A stretch of 64,000 bases of DNA from Metaphire vulgaris (taxonomy: Eukaryota; Annelida; Clitellata; Crassiclitellata; Megascolecidae), in NCBI GenBank assembly GCA_018105865.1, contig CM030868.1, forward strand, positions 6,091,428 to 6,155,427, written 5' to 3'. Positions 1 to 10,836 of this stretch are shown here, in pieces (position 1 is the stretch's first letter; the number at the start of each line of letters is the position of its first letter). The notes under the pieces are model-generated. The model made no database searches, was not told the origin of the DNA, and saw only the letters and a list, made by a program, of their open reading frames with translations. Both the position numbers and the translations under genes were made by a program.

Positions 1-261
1 ATAGTGAATGTGATACTGGATTTTTACTTGACAAGCTCTATAGAACTAACTGCTCCCATATACATTGTTTTACTAGCACTGAAGAAATTAACGAGATATT
101 ATATTACGTGTGAAATACAGTGTGTACCTGAATGTCCACGGTTAACAATAGTTATAACCTACAAACACAATACATGTGATAGAAGTACCAATTATTTTCA
201 CAAGCTTTGTACCATTTATGACTCAAGCATGCACCCAAGGCAATACTGACATTAATAAATA

Positions 262-462
<201 letters not shown>

Positions 463-463
<1 letters not shown>

Positions 464-530
464 TATAAAGTGGTTTAGGAGGCTAAGTAAGCCTGTGTGA
501 AAACCACTGCAGCAACTCTCTGCATTCAAT
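463..530. repeat. Short hairpin module next to an AAT array
   Basis: Contains AAGTGGTTTAGGAGGCTAAG and, after a spacer, AGCCTGTGTGAAAACCACTG, which can pair through AGTGGTTT/AAACCACT. The same module follows AAT arrays at 5096-5170. Relatives occur near 6310-6365 (inverted), 19620-19670, 20425-20475 and 24345-24395. Confidence 0.6.
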
Positions 531-842
531 AACCTAGTTTACCAGACAGTCTTTGAATCCATTTACTGTTTCAACTGTCAATCCCACCTTGCCTGAATCA
601 CATGTATATCAATGGTTTTGTCAATTGTCATAATATAGTAGCCTGTATATTATAGTGTATAATTAAATGCAAGAAAACTGGGGCAGAGCTTAATACTTGC
701 TCAACGTCAGCATGAATACTGCAACTGACTGTGACCAAGCGCCTCTGAGACCAACAATTTCCAAAATCTCATTTTGTATGCTGTGACCAACAATTTCTAG
801 AGCCTCGTTTTGTAAGCCTTCCAGTATAAATATTTAACAGAC

Positions 843-946
843 CTTAGGATGCTTTGGTGGTGGACTGGGGGCCCTGACAGTTGGCAGTTGAGGAGAGGAA
901 ATTACTCTTGGATCTTCTCTAGGTATAACTGGCTTTGGCCTTGTTT
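843..946 (-). CDS. DCLK: DCX-family gene, exon 3 (proline-rich linker)
   Basis: Acceptor TTGTTTTAG and donor AAG|GTCTGT bound 104 bases encoding ETRPKPVIPREDPRVISSP and a further SPPPKHPK-type segment. Phase 1 in fits exon 2, and phase 0 out. In DCLK proteins a Ser/Pro-rich linker follows the DCX pair, which fits. The next exon must lie left of base 843. I could not identify it. Confidence 0.65.
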
Positions 947-3900
947 CTAAAACAATAAAATTCACTAGATTAGAATATACTACAACAAGACGATATACTA
1001 AGGGTCTTCATCAGAGACAGGGGCGTAGCGACAGCAGGAGGGGGTATATCGATATATATATAATATACCCCAAATCAGTCTACATTAAAGTTTTTATGTG
1101 ATCTATATGTGGTTATATGTGGTTTATATGGTTCATGCGGTTTATAGTTAAGATTTATACCCACCCAAAATATTTATACGCCCCAAATCAAATTCCTGGC
1201 TACACCCCTGATCAGAGATGTTGAACTTATAGGTAGCACAAGCTGCCTTTCTTGTCATATTCTACAATAAGAGGGTAACACAGTTGCAGAACCTTTGAAT
1301 GAGCAGCACAGAGACCAAAATGCAAACTTTAAGGAATGCTTAGTCAAGTGTTTTTCAAGCAGTAGCATGCAGGGGTGGCCGGTGGGGCAGTGGCCCCGGG
1401 CGCTGACCAGATGGGGGAGCCAAAATTGATCCGGCGACCTGTTCTGCTCGTCAAACATTTTTCAGTGACTTGGCACTGGGCGCCCACCACTCTCTGCATG
1501 CCACTGTTTTTCAAGCATCTATTTAATCTGATCTATTTCTTTCAGTAATTCTAACCATTTAAATAAGAAGGCAAAAATGAACAATTTCACTTATACAGCA
1601 CTTTGACCAGTGGCGTAGCCAGGATTTCCGGAAGGGGGGTTTGGTTTTCGGTTTTGACTGTGACCAATTTCGAAAAATTCTTGACAAGCAAACAAAAGGT
1701 CGTCACCTTTTACACAGTGTTACATTCTATAACCAAGTAGCCAAGGGGGTTTCACCCCCAAAATCAGGTCCCAAAAAAACTCAAAAAATTTTTTTTCACC
1801 AGCCAATGGGGGTTTTAACCCCAAACCCCCTTTGGCTACGCCACTGACTTTGACTATGAAGCTTTAGTCGTCAGCCTAAGGCATTACACAGGCCATATTA
1901 ATGTCCACTCTGTGTCAATATACAAGTGAATGCCTGTGACATACAATATCTGTCCCCTGGTATTGAACCCAGGTTCTCCATTCATCTAAATCAGAGCTGA
2001 CACTCTAGTGAATGAGCCACCAAGACCTACGAATAGGATGGGTTAGAAAGGGCAATATATTTAAATGCATGGCAGACATTTAGCTAAAAAGGTATATTTT
2101 ACCAAATCCTTTGTTTTCATATTTTGGTCATTCAACATAATGTTGACTTTGGTTGGGAGTCAAAAAACCTACGAATTGACATCAGCCATCACGGCTTAGG
2201 TAACGTCAAGGAAAAGATAGGAAAGAAACGACAGATAAACCTGTGCGGTGCAAGCTGTATTCATCAGCAATTCCAGTCTTTATATGCCCTTCACCAGAAG
2301 CCACTCGTACATTGGAACAAGACGACTCAACGAATTTCACCTCTAGCAAAATTACAGAAGAAATATCATGCAACAAATCTGACATACTCGACAGCAGTGT
2401 TTAATCTAGGCCGTTTCCGGGAGAGAAGATTGCCCCTTTTCCCCCCAGAAATTTCAAATTCCCCCGGAAATTTTGGCATATTACATGGACTAACATCAGC
2501 CCCTAGCAGAATTCCCCCCCCGGAAATTTCAAATTCCCCCGGAAATTTTGGCATATTACATGGACTAACATCAGCCCCTAGCAGAATTCCCCCCCGGAAA
2601 TTTCAAATTCCTCCGGCTTTGTCAGTTCCCCCCCGAGCCCAGGAGTCTAGATTAAACACTGGTTGACAGAGGAGGGGAATGACTGTTAAGGTCATGCTAA
2701 ACGTGATTAAACCATCGACCAATCTCACCGCTGTCACTCAGCTGCAAATCTTCTGCCGCTATTCTGTCCGACTCAAACGCCACGAAAGTATTGTCGTCGG
2801 AGTAAAAGCCTGGAAGACTGTGAATCTAAAAAATGAAACACCAGCAAGCCTTCTATTGCACAAAAACACACCTTAAAATATTTATTATATACATAAGCCC
2901 GTATAATTTCAATTTTTTTCATGGTGGGCCCTGTTGGCTGAATGAGGACATTTATCATACTCTATGCGACAAATATAATTAACAATAAGTAAATATAATG
3001 CTTGACCTGGCTCTAATTCTACTTGGATTTGGTGCACCATCGGCTGATGCCCTGGGCATTATGATAGTGCTGCTATAGAAGTTGATTGATTGATTGATTG
3101 ACTGACTGATTTATTTATTGATTGATTTATTGATTGATCGATTGACTCATTTTGCAGGATAGGTAAAGTACAGCCCAACCCAAAAGTGGCAATTGGTGAC
3201 AGTCAGAGATGGTGACTTAGTACCATATGTAATGGAAAAATTCACAAGGCTTATTACGTACTAAAATCACTTGGATTGGCCAAAAAATTATGATAATAAA
3301 TTCTGATTGACAGGAATTTGGGCTCAAATGACTAGTTGTCAGAAATTGTAATATGAGAAATTCATAAGCTCACTATATTGCCCTAAAAGACAGAGACGAT
3401 CTCAGGTTGCCATTTGTGAACACCAGATGGCAGGCAGTAGTTAGGTAACAGGCCAAATCAAGCCTCTACCCAGGGTCTCCAAATTACAGCCTGCCAAGGT
3501 CTGTAATCTGCCCACAAAAGAAACTGAGGAACATGTGGAAATCGTACCAAATTTAACTTTGTCAGAAATGCATCAGTTTCACGTGTCTCACAATTGCCTT
3601 GTTAAATGAGTGAAAAGGTATTAACCTCTTGGCCACTTAAGGAATAAATCTTCCGAATGGTTCCGGTCTTCATGTTCAAAGCTGCAGCGAGGTGTGTCAA
3701 GACCTGATCATACAATGTTGCCGTGCGCCTGTTCAGCAACATGCGGACCAGGTTTCGTGGACGAGGTCCCGCCCGTATGACAACAACCATCTTCGGCCGA
3801 CTTGGAACAAACTCTGTCCCAGAAGACATCTTAGGATCCGGAATCTTCTCGTCGTTGTCGCGGTGGTTATGCGAAGAAGCGACTTTGCTGAAGTTCGTGT

Positions 3901-4324
3901 ACCAGTTGAAGTTACTGATGTTCTCGTAGCTGAGTTTCTTGAACACCGGAGTGGAGGAGCAGACGTAACTGTGCCCCTCGTGCAGCTGATTCAAAGCGGT
4001 AACTGGATTCCCATTCAACGTGAAGATGTGTCGTGCGCCTTTCTTCAGGACAGAAGGATCGCACACTGCGCTTTTATTGATCTCCGAAAGGAACGAATTG
4101 AAAGTGCGGAAATGTTCATTGGTTATGGCAAAGGTCATGCCCTTGAAGAACGGGTCTCCATTTCTGTACATATGAATCTTCCTTGCCCTCATTTTCAATG
4201 AAAAGTCTTTCAGACTGGTTCTGCTTGACAACTGCGAAGTACTGCATAGTGTTAATTTAGGAGGACGGAAAGGATTTGACGGCTCTCGAGTAGACGATGA
4301 CAGCAAACTGGAATTTTCTGCCAT
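843..4324 (-). CDS. DCLK: Doublecortin-domain protein (DCX/DCLK family), 5' part of gene
   Basis: Three exons join in frame: 4324-3626, 2825-2729 and 946-843. The gene continues past the left edge. Domain order: a Ser/Thr-rich N-terminus of about 47 residues, DCX domain 1 (about 48-135), a linker with NHRDNDEK, then DCX domain 2 (about 178-260), which crosses the first intron. Recognisable DCX/DCLK signatures are MYRNGDPFFKG, GHSYVCSS-VFKKLSYENI, FNW and VRMLLNRRT. By family knowledge, paired DCX domains bind and stabilise microtubules, and DCLK proteins add a C-terminal Ser/Thr kinase. No kinase exon lies in the window, so DCX versus DCLK cannot be settled. DCLK is chosen because invertebrates usually carry that form. 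All three junctions have GT-AG sites and matching phases. The gene is divergent from JKAMP. Confidence 0.85.
1018..1210. mobile_element. hAT-type MITE, CAGGGGCGTAGC family
   Basis: Ends are CAGGGGCGTAGCGAC and CTGGCTACACCCCTG, an inverted pair. Perfect 8-bp duplications ATCAGAGA flank it at 1010-1017 and 1211-1218. The interior is a TATA-rich GTATATCG/ATACCCC segment. Non-autonomous, no coding capacity. Confidence 0.8.
1360..1506. mobile_element. Small inverted-repeat element with TTTTTCAAG duplication
   Basis: Ends CAGTAGCATGCAG and CTGCATGCCACTG are inverted repeats. The 9-base direct repeat TTTTTCAAG flanks both sides (1351-1359, 1507-1515). The CAG..CTG ends fit a hAT-type MITE. Confidence 0.65.
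1608..1846. mobile_element. hAT-type MITE, CAGTGGCGTAGCCAGG family
   Basis: Ends CAGTGGCGTAGCCAGG and TTGGCTACGCCACTG, flanked by perfect 8-bp duplications ACTTTGAC (1600-1607 and 1847-1854). Carries the internal motif TTGACAAGCAAACAAAAGG at 1681. The short open frame inside it is not a gene. Confidence 0.8.
1958..2035 (-). repeat. tRNA-derived SINE fragment
   Basis: On the minus strand a pol III B-box-like GGTTCAATACC (1969-1959) follows an A-box-like TGGCTCATTCACTAGAG at tRNA-like spacing. No cloverleaf can be completed, so this reads as a SINE head rather than a tRNA gene. Confidence 0.45.
2395..2661. mobile_element. MITE, CAGTGTTTAATCTAG family, with internal duplication
   Basis: Ends CAGTGTTTAATCTAGGC and TCTAGATTAAACACTG. 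Near duplication CTCGACAG/GTTGACAG outside. Inside, a 75-base block (about 2446-2520 and 2521-2595) with CCGGAAATTTCAAATTCCCC is tandemly duplicated. Confidence 0.7.
2729..2825 (-). CDS. DCLK: DCX-family gene, exon 2 (end of second DCX domain)
   Basis: Acceptor TTTTTTAG, then IHSLPGFYSDDNTFVAFESD and a short acidic tail ending DS, then donor G|GTGAGA. The exon is 97 bases, phase 0 in and phase 1 out. The residues complete the DCX fold expected after SGQE: the family has a V-x-x-L-x-D-F-F type segment, then D-D-x-F. It is too short to show up as an obvious open frame. Confidence 0.8.
3020..3150 (+). repeat. LINE 3' tail fragment with (TTGA)n
   Basis: GGTGCACCATCGGCTGATGC, then GCCCTGGGCATTATGATAGT, then CTATAGAAGTTGATTGATTG repeats. 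The same tail follows an L2/CR1-like fragment at 17540-17930 and recurs at 18920-18985 and 41127-41270. Confidence 0.55.
3626..4324 (-). CDS. DCLK: DCX-family gene, first coding exon
   Basis: This exon encodes 233 residues from the ATG at 4324-4322 to GAG before the donor GTTAAT. It holds the whole of DCX domain 1 and most of DCX domain 2, ending IYSLSGQE. Reading on past the donor gives only seven more residues before a stop. That is why the apparent 240-residue open frame is not the real end. Confidence 0.85.
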
Positions 4325-4869
4325 CTTTCATCGACAAAGACCAAGAATGTTACCCTACAACATTCACATGTTGAAAATAAATATAGTAATACACAGAAAA
4401 GACCATCAGAACAGACCATAAGTGCAGTATAGGCCTACATTATATGCAGACCTCTTTGGTGAGGAAATTTCCCCTTCAAAGTTACAAGTTCCCCTCCAAA
4501 AATTTGGACGAGAAAACTTGTGGGAACCAGAGAATATTACTATTATGAGAACTATCATTTGCTAGAAAATATTTTAAATTTTGATTAACATTAGCATAAA
4601 ATATGGCACAACCAATTTTCTTCTAAGCACGAAAGGAAAGAGTGCATTGATAAATGAAATTTTTGTAAACATAAAAGATGCTCTCAAATCCTCCAGCCAT
4701 TTTTGGAATTCCTCTTCAAGCCAGCAGGTAGGCCTACTGTATGCAACACTACAAAATCAACATTTTAATGGTGCCCTGGGAGGACAAACCATTATAACTA
4801 TTGTTATTAGATGGTTGTTAACGCATGCCAAGTCGTTCGCAAAGTGAAAAATCTAAAGTACGGGACAAT

Positions 4870-5015
4870 TAGGGGTTAACAACTTGTCCACGGTCGCTAA
4901 GCATAACTTGTCCACGGTCGCTAAGCATAGGCTAGGGTCAGATTCGAAGGAATCGAAGCCGCTACTCTCGGGTTGCCTGGCAAGACTTGCTTCTACTCCA
5001 CCGTGTCCTCGCACC
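4870..5015 (-). repeat. tRNA-derived SINE with 24-bp tandem duplication
   Basis: On the minus strand GGTGGAGTAGAAGCAAG, then CTTGCCAGGCAACC, then GGCTTCGATTCC resemble A box, anticodon region and B box. The body then holds TTAGCGACCGTGGACAAGTT twice in tandem (4878-4927). A related copy is at 37708-37875 on the plus strand. Confidence 0.5.
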
Positions 5016-5046
5016 TCACCCAAAAATAACCTTGCAAAGTAGACCT

Positions 5047-5049
<3 letters not shown>

Positions 5050-5097
<48 letters not shown>

Positions 5098-5170
5098 TGA
5101 TTTTAAGTGGTTTAGGAGGCTAAGGCCCGCTCAAGCCTGTGTGAAAACCACTGAAGCAACTCTCCGCATT
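5050..5170. repeat. AAT microsatellite plus hairpin module
   Basis: (AAT)n at 5050-5096, directly followed by GTGATTTTAAGTGGTTTAGG and GTGTGAAAACCACTG, the same hairpin module as at 463-530. Confidence 0.7.
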
Positions 5171-6037
5171 CAGCCTTACAAAGTAAACATTTAAGGGTGT
5201 GGTGTTCTGGTGACACCCAGAAGGGGATCACAGTTAAATTAGAAGTTTTCGACATTTCACATAGAAAGCTATCAACAACTTATAAAATAGACTATCAGCT
5301 CGATTCAGCTGTAGGGGTCTGTGCATGTTGTCTTTAAAAATTTCATCATAAATTCGATGACTTTTTACATTTGGCAATTCTTCCATGGATTGTACAAAGA
5401 CATCTTTTAAGTTCACAGAATACTTTTGAATAAATATTAAAAAGTAAATTAAATATAAGTACCTTTTAATTGTTACCAGTCACCATTCCAGTTACTGCGT
5501 AACCGTCGCTCGGCGCCTCAATCAATCGCAAAGGATTCTGGGACAAAAGTTGGTAAACAAAAACCATAGAATTTAATGCTAATTTCTATGTATAGGCTGC
5601 GTTTACTAACTTTACTTTCATCAACGATTCAACATGCAACCTTCCTAATTAGTTAATAACTGAATAAAATCTCATGTATTTAAATTATATAGTATTTAAG
5701 CATGCCTAAATTTGAATAGCTATAGACAAAAGGTGGGACCAGGCAGGCAGGATAATTTTATCCAAATGGTTATAATGGATTAATGGTTATGACGTTGCGA
5801 ATAATGAAGAAAGGCCTTAAAGAGAGACCAGATCATATGTTCGTGTACGTGAATGTAATTGAGAGGTAGGAGTTGGAGTAAGTTTGGATAGAAAACACGA
5901 GCAGATGTTGCAAGAGGTGAAAAAATGTTACAGAGAATTTGTTGTTTGACCGTGATGTAGAGTTGTAGACTATGTAGAGAGCTGAGGGACGCTGGAATTG
6001 AGTTCCTTGAGTTCCACAGTTTTGGTGCTGCATAATA

Positions 6038-6041
<4 letters not shown>

Positions 6042-6099
<58 letters not shown>
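6042..6099. repeat. (TA)n microsatellite
   Basis: About 58 bases of uninterrupted TA. Confidence 0.95.
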
Positions 6100-6102
<3 letters not shown>

Positions 6103-6787
6103 TATTAATTAGTATATGTAAAGCGCTCTTGTCGTGGGCTCTAGCTCTGATACTGCGCTTAATAAATTGGCCTGAAAAAATAAATAAATATAACTTCATA
6201 TTTAATGCGTTCTGTGATTTTCGACCAGTGTAGACTGTAGAGATCTCACTAATTGTGAAATCTGGCAGAAATTTGGTACCTCCGGTTGAGAGTTACTGCA
6301 TTAGTTTTCAACTTTTCACACAGGCTTACAGGCACACAGGCCTTCTAAGCCACTTTAAATCGCATTATCACTATGGGGGAAAATAATTTCTAAAGGAAAT
6401 TTAACGCTATATAATTTTATGCATTGGAAATTGTCAGCCGTAAACTTGTTAAATATTGTTGCTTGTTAATTAACGAGAGATAATTCAGAAAAGAGGAGGT
6501 CGGTGATTATTAGATTGTGGAATTGACAGAAATTATCTTTGAGAAAAGCAGATGAACATAATTGTACATTGGTCTATGTCATTGTACTTATCAAATGACA
6601 AATGGGCGAAAATAAGGGATGGTATTCAATAACAATATGTTAATAAGGACTATTTTCCGTTACGCCGCCCGTCTCTACATCTACCTAAAATAATTTGAGT
6701 GGTGTGAAGTCGTTTTGTGATGTCGTGTTAAGTAATTTAGAATAATGAGGCATATCACTTTATTACTGATGTTATTATAATAATTAA

Positions 6788-6968
6788 CAGGGCTTTTTTC
6801 AGTGGGGACGCACGGGAACGGCGTTCCTACACCATTTTGACAGATTTTATATACAATTATGGATATGTAATAATGCGTTTTGGGACGCACAAGTATGACG
6901 TTCCGACACATGTTTTGTTGATTAGTAAAAATGAGAGTTCCCAAACATTTTCCTAGAAAAAAGCACTG
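6788..6968. mobile_element. Inverted-repeat MITE, CAGGGCTTTTTTC ends
   Basis: CAGGGCTTTTTTCAGTG at the left pairs with TAGAAAAAAGCACTG at the right. The flanking duplication is imperfect (ATAATTAA/ATAAGTAT). It lies 370 bases upstream of the JKAMP start. Confidence 0.5.
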
Positions 6969-7335
6969 ATAAGTATTATTCCAATTCTAAATATTGTGAC
7001 CTTATCTAATTTGTCTTTGTTACATTAATAGTTTGAAAGTTAAATCTGCACGGGACAGAGTAAATGAGGTGACGAAGGAACTCGTCACTAACAGTGTGCA
7101 GTAACTGTAATTATCTTCTTCTGCCTTCTTTCCTTCCGTCGTTCCCTATTGGGTTGGACGATGGGCCTGAATGAGTTCCTTCCACTTCCCACTTCTGTCT
7201 GTCTCTTGCTGCCTTGGTCATTTGGATGAAGTTCATTTGCATTTCTTCTGCATGCTCTTTTAAGTTTCCTTTCTATGTTTTAATTTAATTATAATCACGA
7301 TTATTAATAATTTTTGTAGTAGAATTTGGTTTAGC

Positions 7336-7407
7336 ATGATGCCTGGATGCATTGGACTTTATTGTGGCAGAACTGAAGATCAGTATGGAAATTACAGTGC
7401 GTGTGGT
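7336..7407 (+). CDS. JKAMP: JKAMP exon 1 (Cys-rich N-terminus)
   Basis: MMPGCIGLYCGRTEDQYGNY then SACG, ending GGT|GTAAGT, phase 0. It matches the family's C-x-G-x-Y-C-G opening. Vertebrate proteins have a few more residues before the first Cys, so an extra upstream exon cannot be excluded. Confidence 0.75.
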
Positions 7408-10400
7408 GTAAGTACTAAACACAGTGTTTGATATCCATTCACATTTTGTAGATGATTTCAGAATAAGAAATGGTTGGAGGTAAAAGAGCAACAGCTTTAC
7501 TCTGAGTTCAATTTAGTCATATTATAATGCTGACGTTATGATAGAATCATGATTTATTTAATAAATTATGATTATTTCATCCGTGCAGATGGAAGAATGT
7601 TGAGTTGTCAAAAAACTTCTAAAGCTGACAATGATATCAATTAATGCCACACACATCTCAAATTCAAGCTGTGCACCTATATATAGTTGATAGGCCTTTT
7701 GGAATCTTCTAGAATACTGTAGTAGCCAAAAATGGCTAGTATAGCATCCACTGCTAATAAATTTCAGAGCCTACAAGCCTGTCTAAAATGCTGCACTATG
7801 ATATCTTGTGCTCAGAACATATTTTGATTTGGGCATCAAATATTGACACTAAGATATGCATCTTGAATCCAACTTTTGTTATAATTTTGGTTTCACTGCG
7901 TGAAGTCTTTGCAAAGATACATTACAATAATGTCCTTCATCAGCCTCATCTTCGTCATCACTATTGTAATTGTCATTATCAGCATCGGGTGTTTTTTCAA
8001 TAGTTGGTCATGCACCATTTTCAATTGTTCTGTTTCTCTCTTGATATGAATCAGAAATATTGAGAATTATCTGCAAATTGATATTTTAAAAATTGTTTTA
8101 CATAGTTTTGGTGCTGTTTGTTTTGCCAGAACTGCTAAAAAAATCTTGCTTTGGTATTGTTAGGTTTACCAATCTCTAAATTAAACTCAAAGAGTGAAGC
8201 ATATAGTTGTCTGTGTTTTCTAGGCATGTTCCAGTGGTTTTCGAGTTGATGAGAACAGTTTATGCAAAAAATGTGATGGGGCTCCACTATTCTATGACTG
8301 GATGTATCTCTGTTTCATGGCAATTGTCTCTTTAGGACTTAACTGGTTTTTCATTGATTTCACAAACAAAAGGAAGAGGTTTGTAATGCCAAATTCGTAC
8401 ATGGGTTGACGCTAATAGGATTGTGCACATTAATATGAGGTCAAAAAGTTTGAAAGCCATGAAAATTATAAATTTAACCGAAAAGGTAGAAAATTCTGGA
8501 GAAATAGTTCCGGAATGCCATTCCAACACATTTGTACAGAAAAAGGCACTGATTTCATCTTGAAGTTGGAGCCTGAAGGAAATACAAATTTATGCAGTCA
8601 AAATTCAATGGTGATGATTTTTACTGGATTACAGTAAAAACCCCTTCACATAGACTTCAGTGGACTGGATAAATGTCTGTTAACCAAATGTCCATGTTAA
8701 CCAGATGTTCATGTTGATCAAATGTTATTGTTAACCAAGCCATTAAAAACCTTTAAGTCTCAGCCAAGCCAATTAAACTGGTCTGTGTTAACTGAAGGGC
8801 TGTATTATCCAAGTCCATGTTAACAGGATTTTACTGTACAGTAGAACCTCGTTATATCGAACTCGCTTATATCGAAATCATGTTTATATCGAAGTTTGAG
8901 CGCCGGTCCCGCCAAAACAGTGTTAATGATACAGGAATCGGATATATCAAACCTTGGATATATCGAAGTATTTATCACGGTCCTTTGAACTTCAATATAA
9001 CGAGGTTCTACTGTATGTATTTGTTGTTTACTTGTTTGTTTTCTGGATTTCAGCTCTCAGCTTCTGATCTTGCATGGCTCTGCCCTTTTGGAAGCGTTGG
9101 TCTCTGGAGTTTGTGCACTCCTTGTGGTCAATCCAGTCGGTAATCTCGACATTACCTCATGTCCAGTCACTCAGCTATCCGATTGGTACACTCTAGTTTA
9201 CAATCCCACTCCTGACTACGTAACGGTGATCCACTGCACCCAGGAGGCTGTCTACCCACTGTACGTTTGCCAGTTTTTACAGTGCTATCTGTAGCATTTA
9301 TTGTAATGTAATTCTGAACTTTGAACTACGCTGTGGTCCAAAAAAATCCTGCACCCTTTTTATTTTAACTATAACTTTGTCAAATTTTGACCAATCTTGA
9401 TGAAACTCGGATGGAATGTGGTTGAAAGAACACCCAACACATCTATATGTAGGTTGTTCGCAACATGTTTTACTTGTAACAACTGCACGTAATGATGCAA
9501 AGCACAACGTAATTATTCATTTACATGGTATAAATTTAGCAGCAGTGATTGTTTTATGACAGGTTACTAAAAATAACATATTTGGCTTAATGGTCCTATA
9601 AAATTTATTAACACTCAAAGGACCCTGAAAATTCCCCTTGCTACTATTTCCCCTAAACTCGTTCGAGTATGGTACTACCTTTACCGTACAGTATGGCACT
9701 GCATGTACCAGTAACACTTTGATTGTTGTTCATTTAGGTATACACTAGTCTTCATTTACTACGCATTTAGCCTCGCATCTATGGTTCTTCTCCGACCTTT
9801 TCTGGCTGCGAAATTCATCCCTCGGCGCGGGACGAAGTCGATTTACGCTGCCCTCTTCTTCTATCCTGCTCTCATCTGCTTGCACGCTGTCTTAGCGGGA
9901 CTTATTTGTAAGGATTTAACATAAAAAAGGATTTCAGTATGTTTGAATTTATTCCAAAGTTCTGAAATATCGAGAATGATATTTGCGTCTGGATTGAATT
10001 TTAGTGTTGGTTTTAAAGTTTTTTTTTTATAGAAAGATCAGCACTTCTTTTTCCTACACTGCCATCTTATAGATACTTAAATATTGTCAATTGTAGATAT
10101 TAATTAGATGAATGTGTGCATTTAATGTTTGAAACTGATTTGTAGAAATTGCAATGCTGCTGGTCTTAGTAAAAAAACTTATATTTACCCTTTATAAGTT
10201 TATATGTATACACACACATGTATGTGTTTACATATAAATGTGTGTGTGTGTGTGTGTTAATTACACTGTTAATTACCATGAAGATGATCTGTTTACTTTT
10301 GCAGATTATTCATATCCATATATCCTGTTGACTGTATCAGTTATCACTATTGCTATCCATCTGTCCCTCTTCAAAGAGCAGGTCAGCAAAGAAGTTTATA

Positions 10401-10780
10401 TGTGTTTTTATCATTTTATAATCTGTTATATTTTTCATTAACTTTCTGATGATCAACTGCCCTCTACAATGATAGGCCTATAGCCAGACGATTGTAAAAG
10501 GCGGCCATACTTGCACTAGTTAACAATGGATTGTGGTTCTTAAGTAGCAATAAAATTGCTCGAGCTTACCCGGTAATATGAAAGATGCTGAGGCTTATCA
10601 AATAGTCTAGTAAGGGTATAAATCTTGCATTAGACAAAGAGTGCAATTTGGATAAGAGGACGAATACAGTGTTCGTTGCATGATGAATTGCTAGATTAAT
10701 TTCATAACTAATCATACCTACATATTTATAGACTTGAAGAAACTGTAGGATGCAATACAGGAGCCAGAGTAAAATGGTTG

Positions 10781-10836
<56 letters not shown>

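Larger units (their letters stand above)
4325..7335. other. Intergenic region between divergent DCX gene and JKAMP
   Basis: The two genes are head-to-head. No clear core promoter could be picked out. Contents are a SINE (4870-5015), an AAT array with hairpin module, a (TA)n tract (6042-6099) and a small inverted-repeat element (6788-6968). The rest is AT-rich and featureless to my eye. Confidence 0.5.

Noticed and set aside
1958..2035. Possible tRNA gene on the minus strand
   Set aside because: A B box is present, but no full cloverleaf or acceptor stem can be paired, so SINE is the better call.
2446..2595. Possible CRISPR-like direct repeats
   Set aside because: Two tandem copies of a MITE interior in animal DNA; no spacer-repeat structure.
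3692..4201. 169-codon plus-strand frame opposite the doublecortin exon
   Set aside because: Antisense shadow of a conserved exon; the minus strand has the DCX domains.
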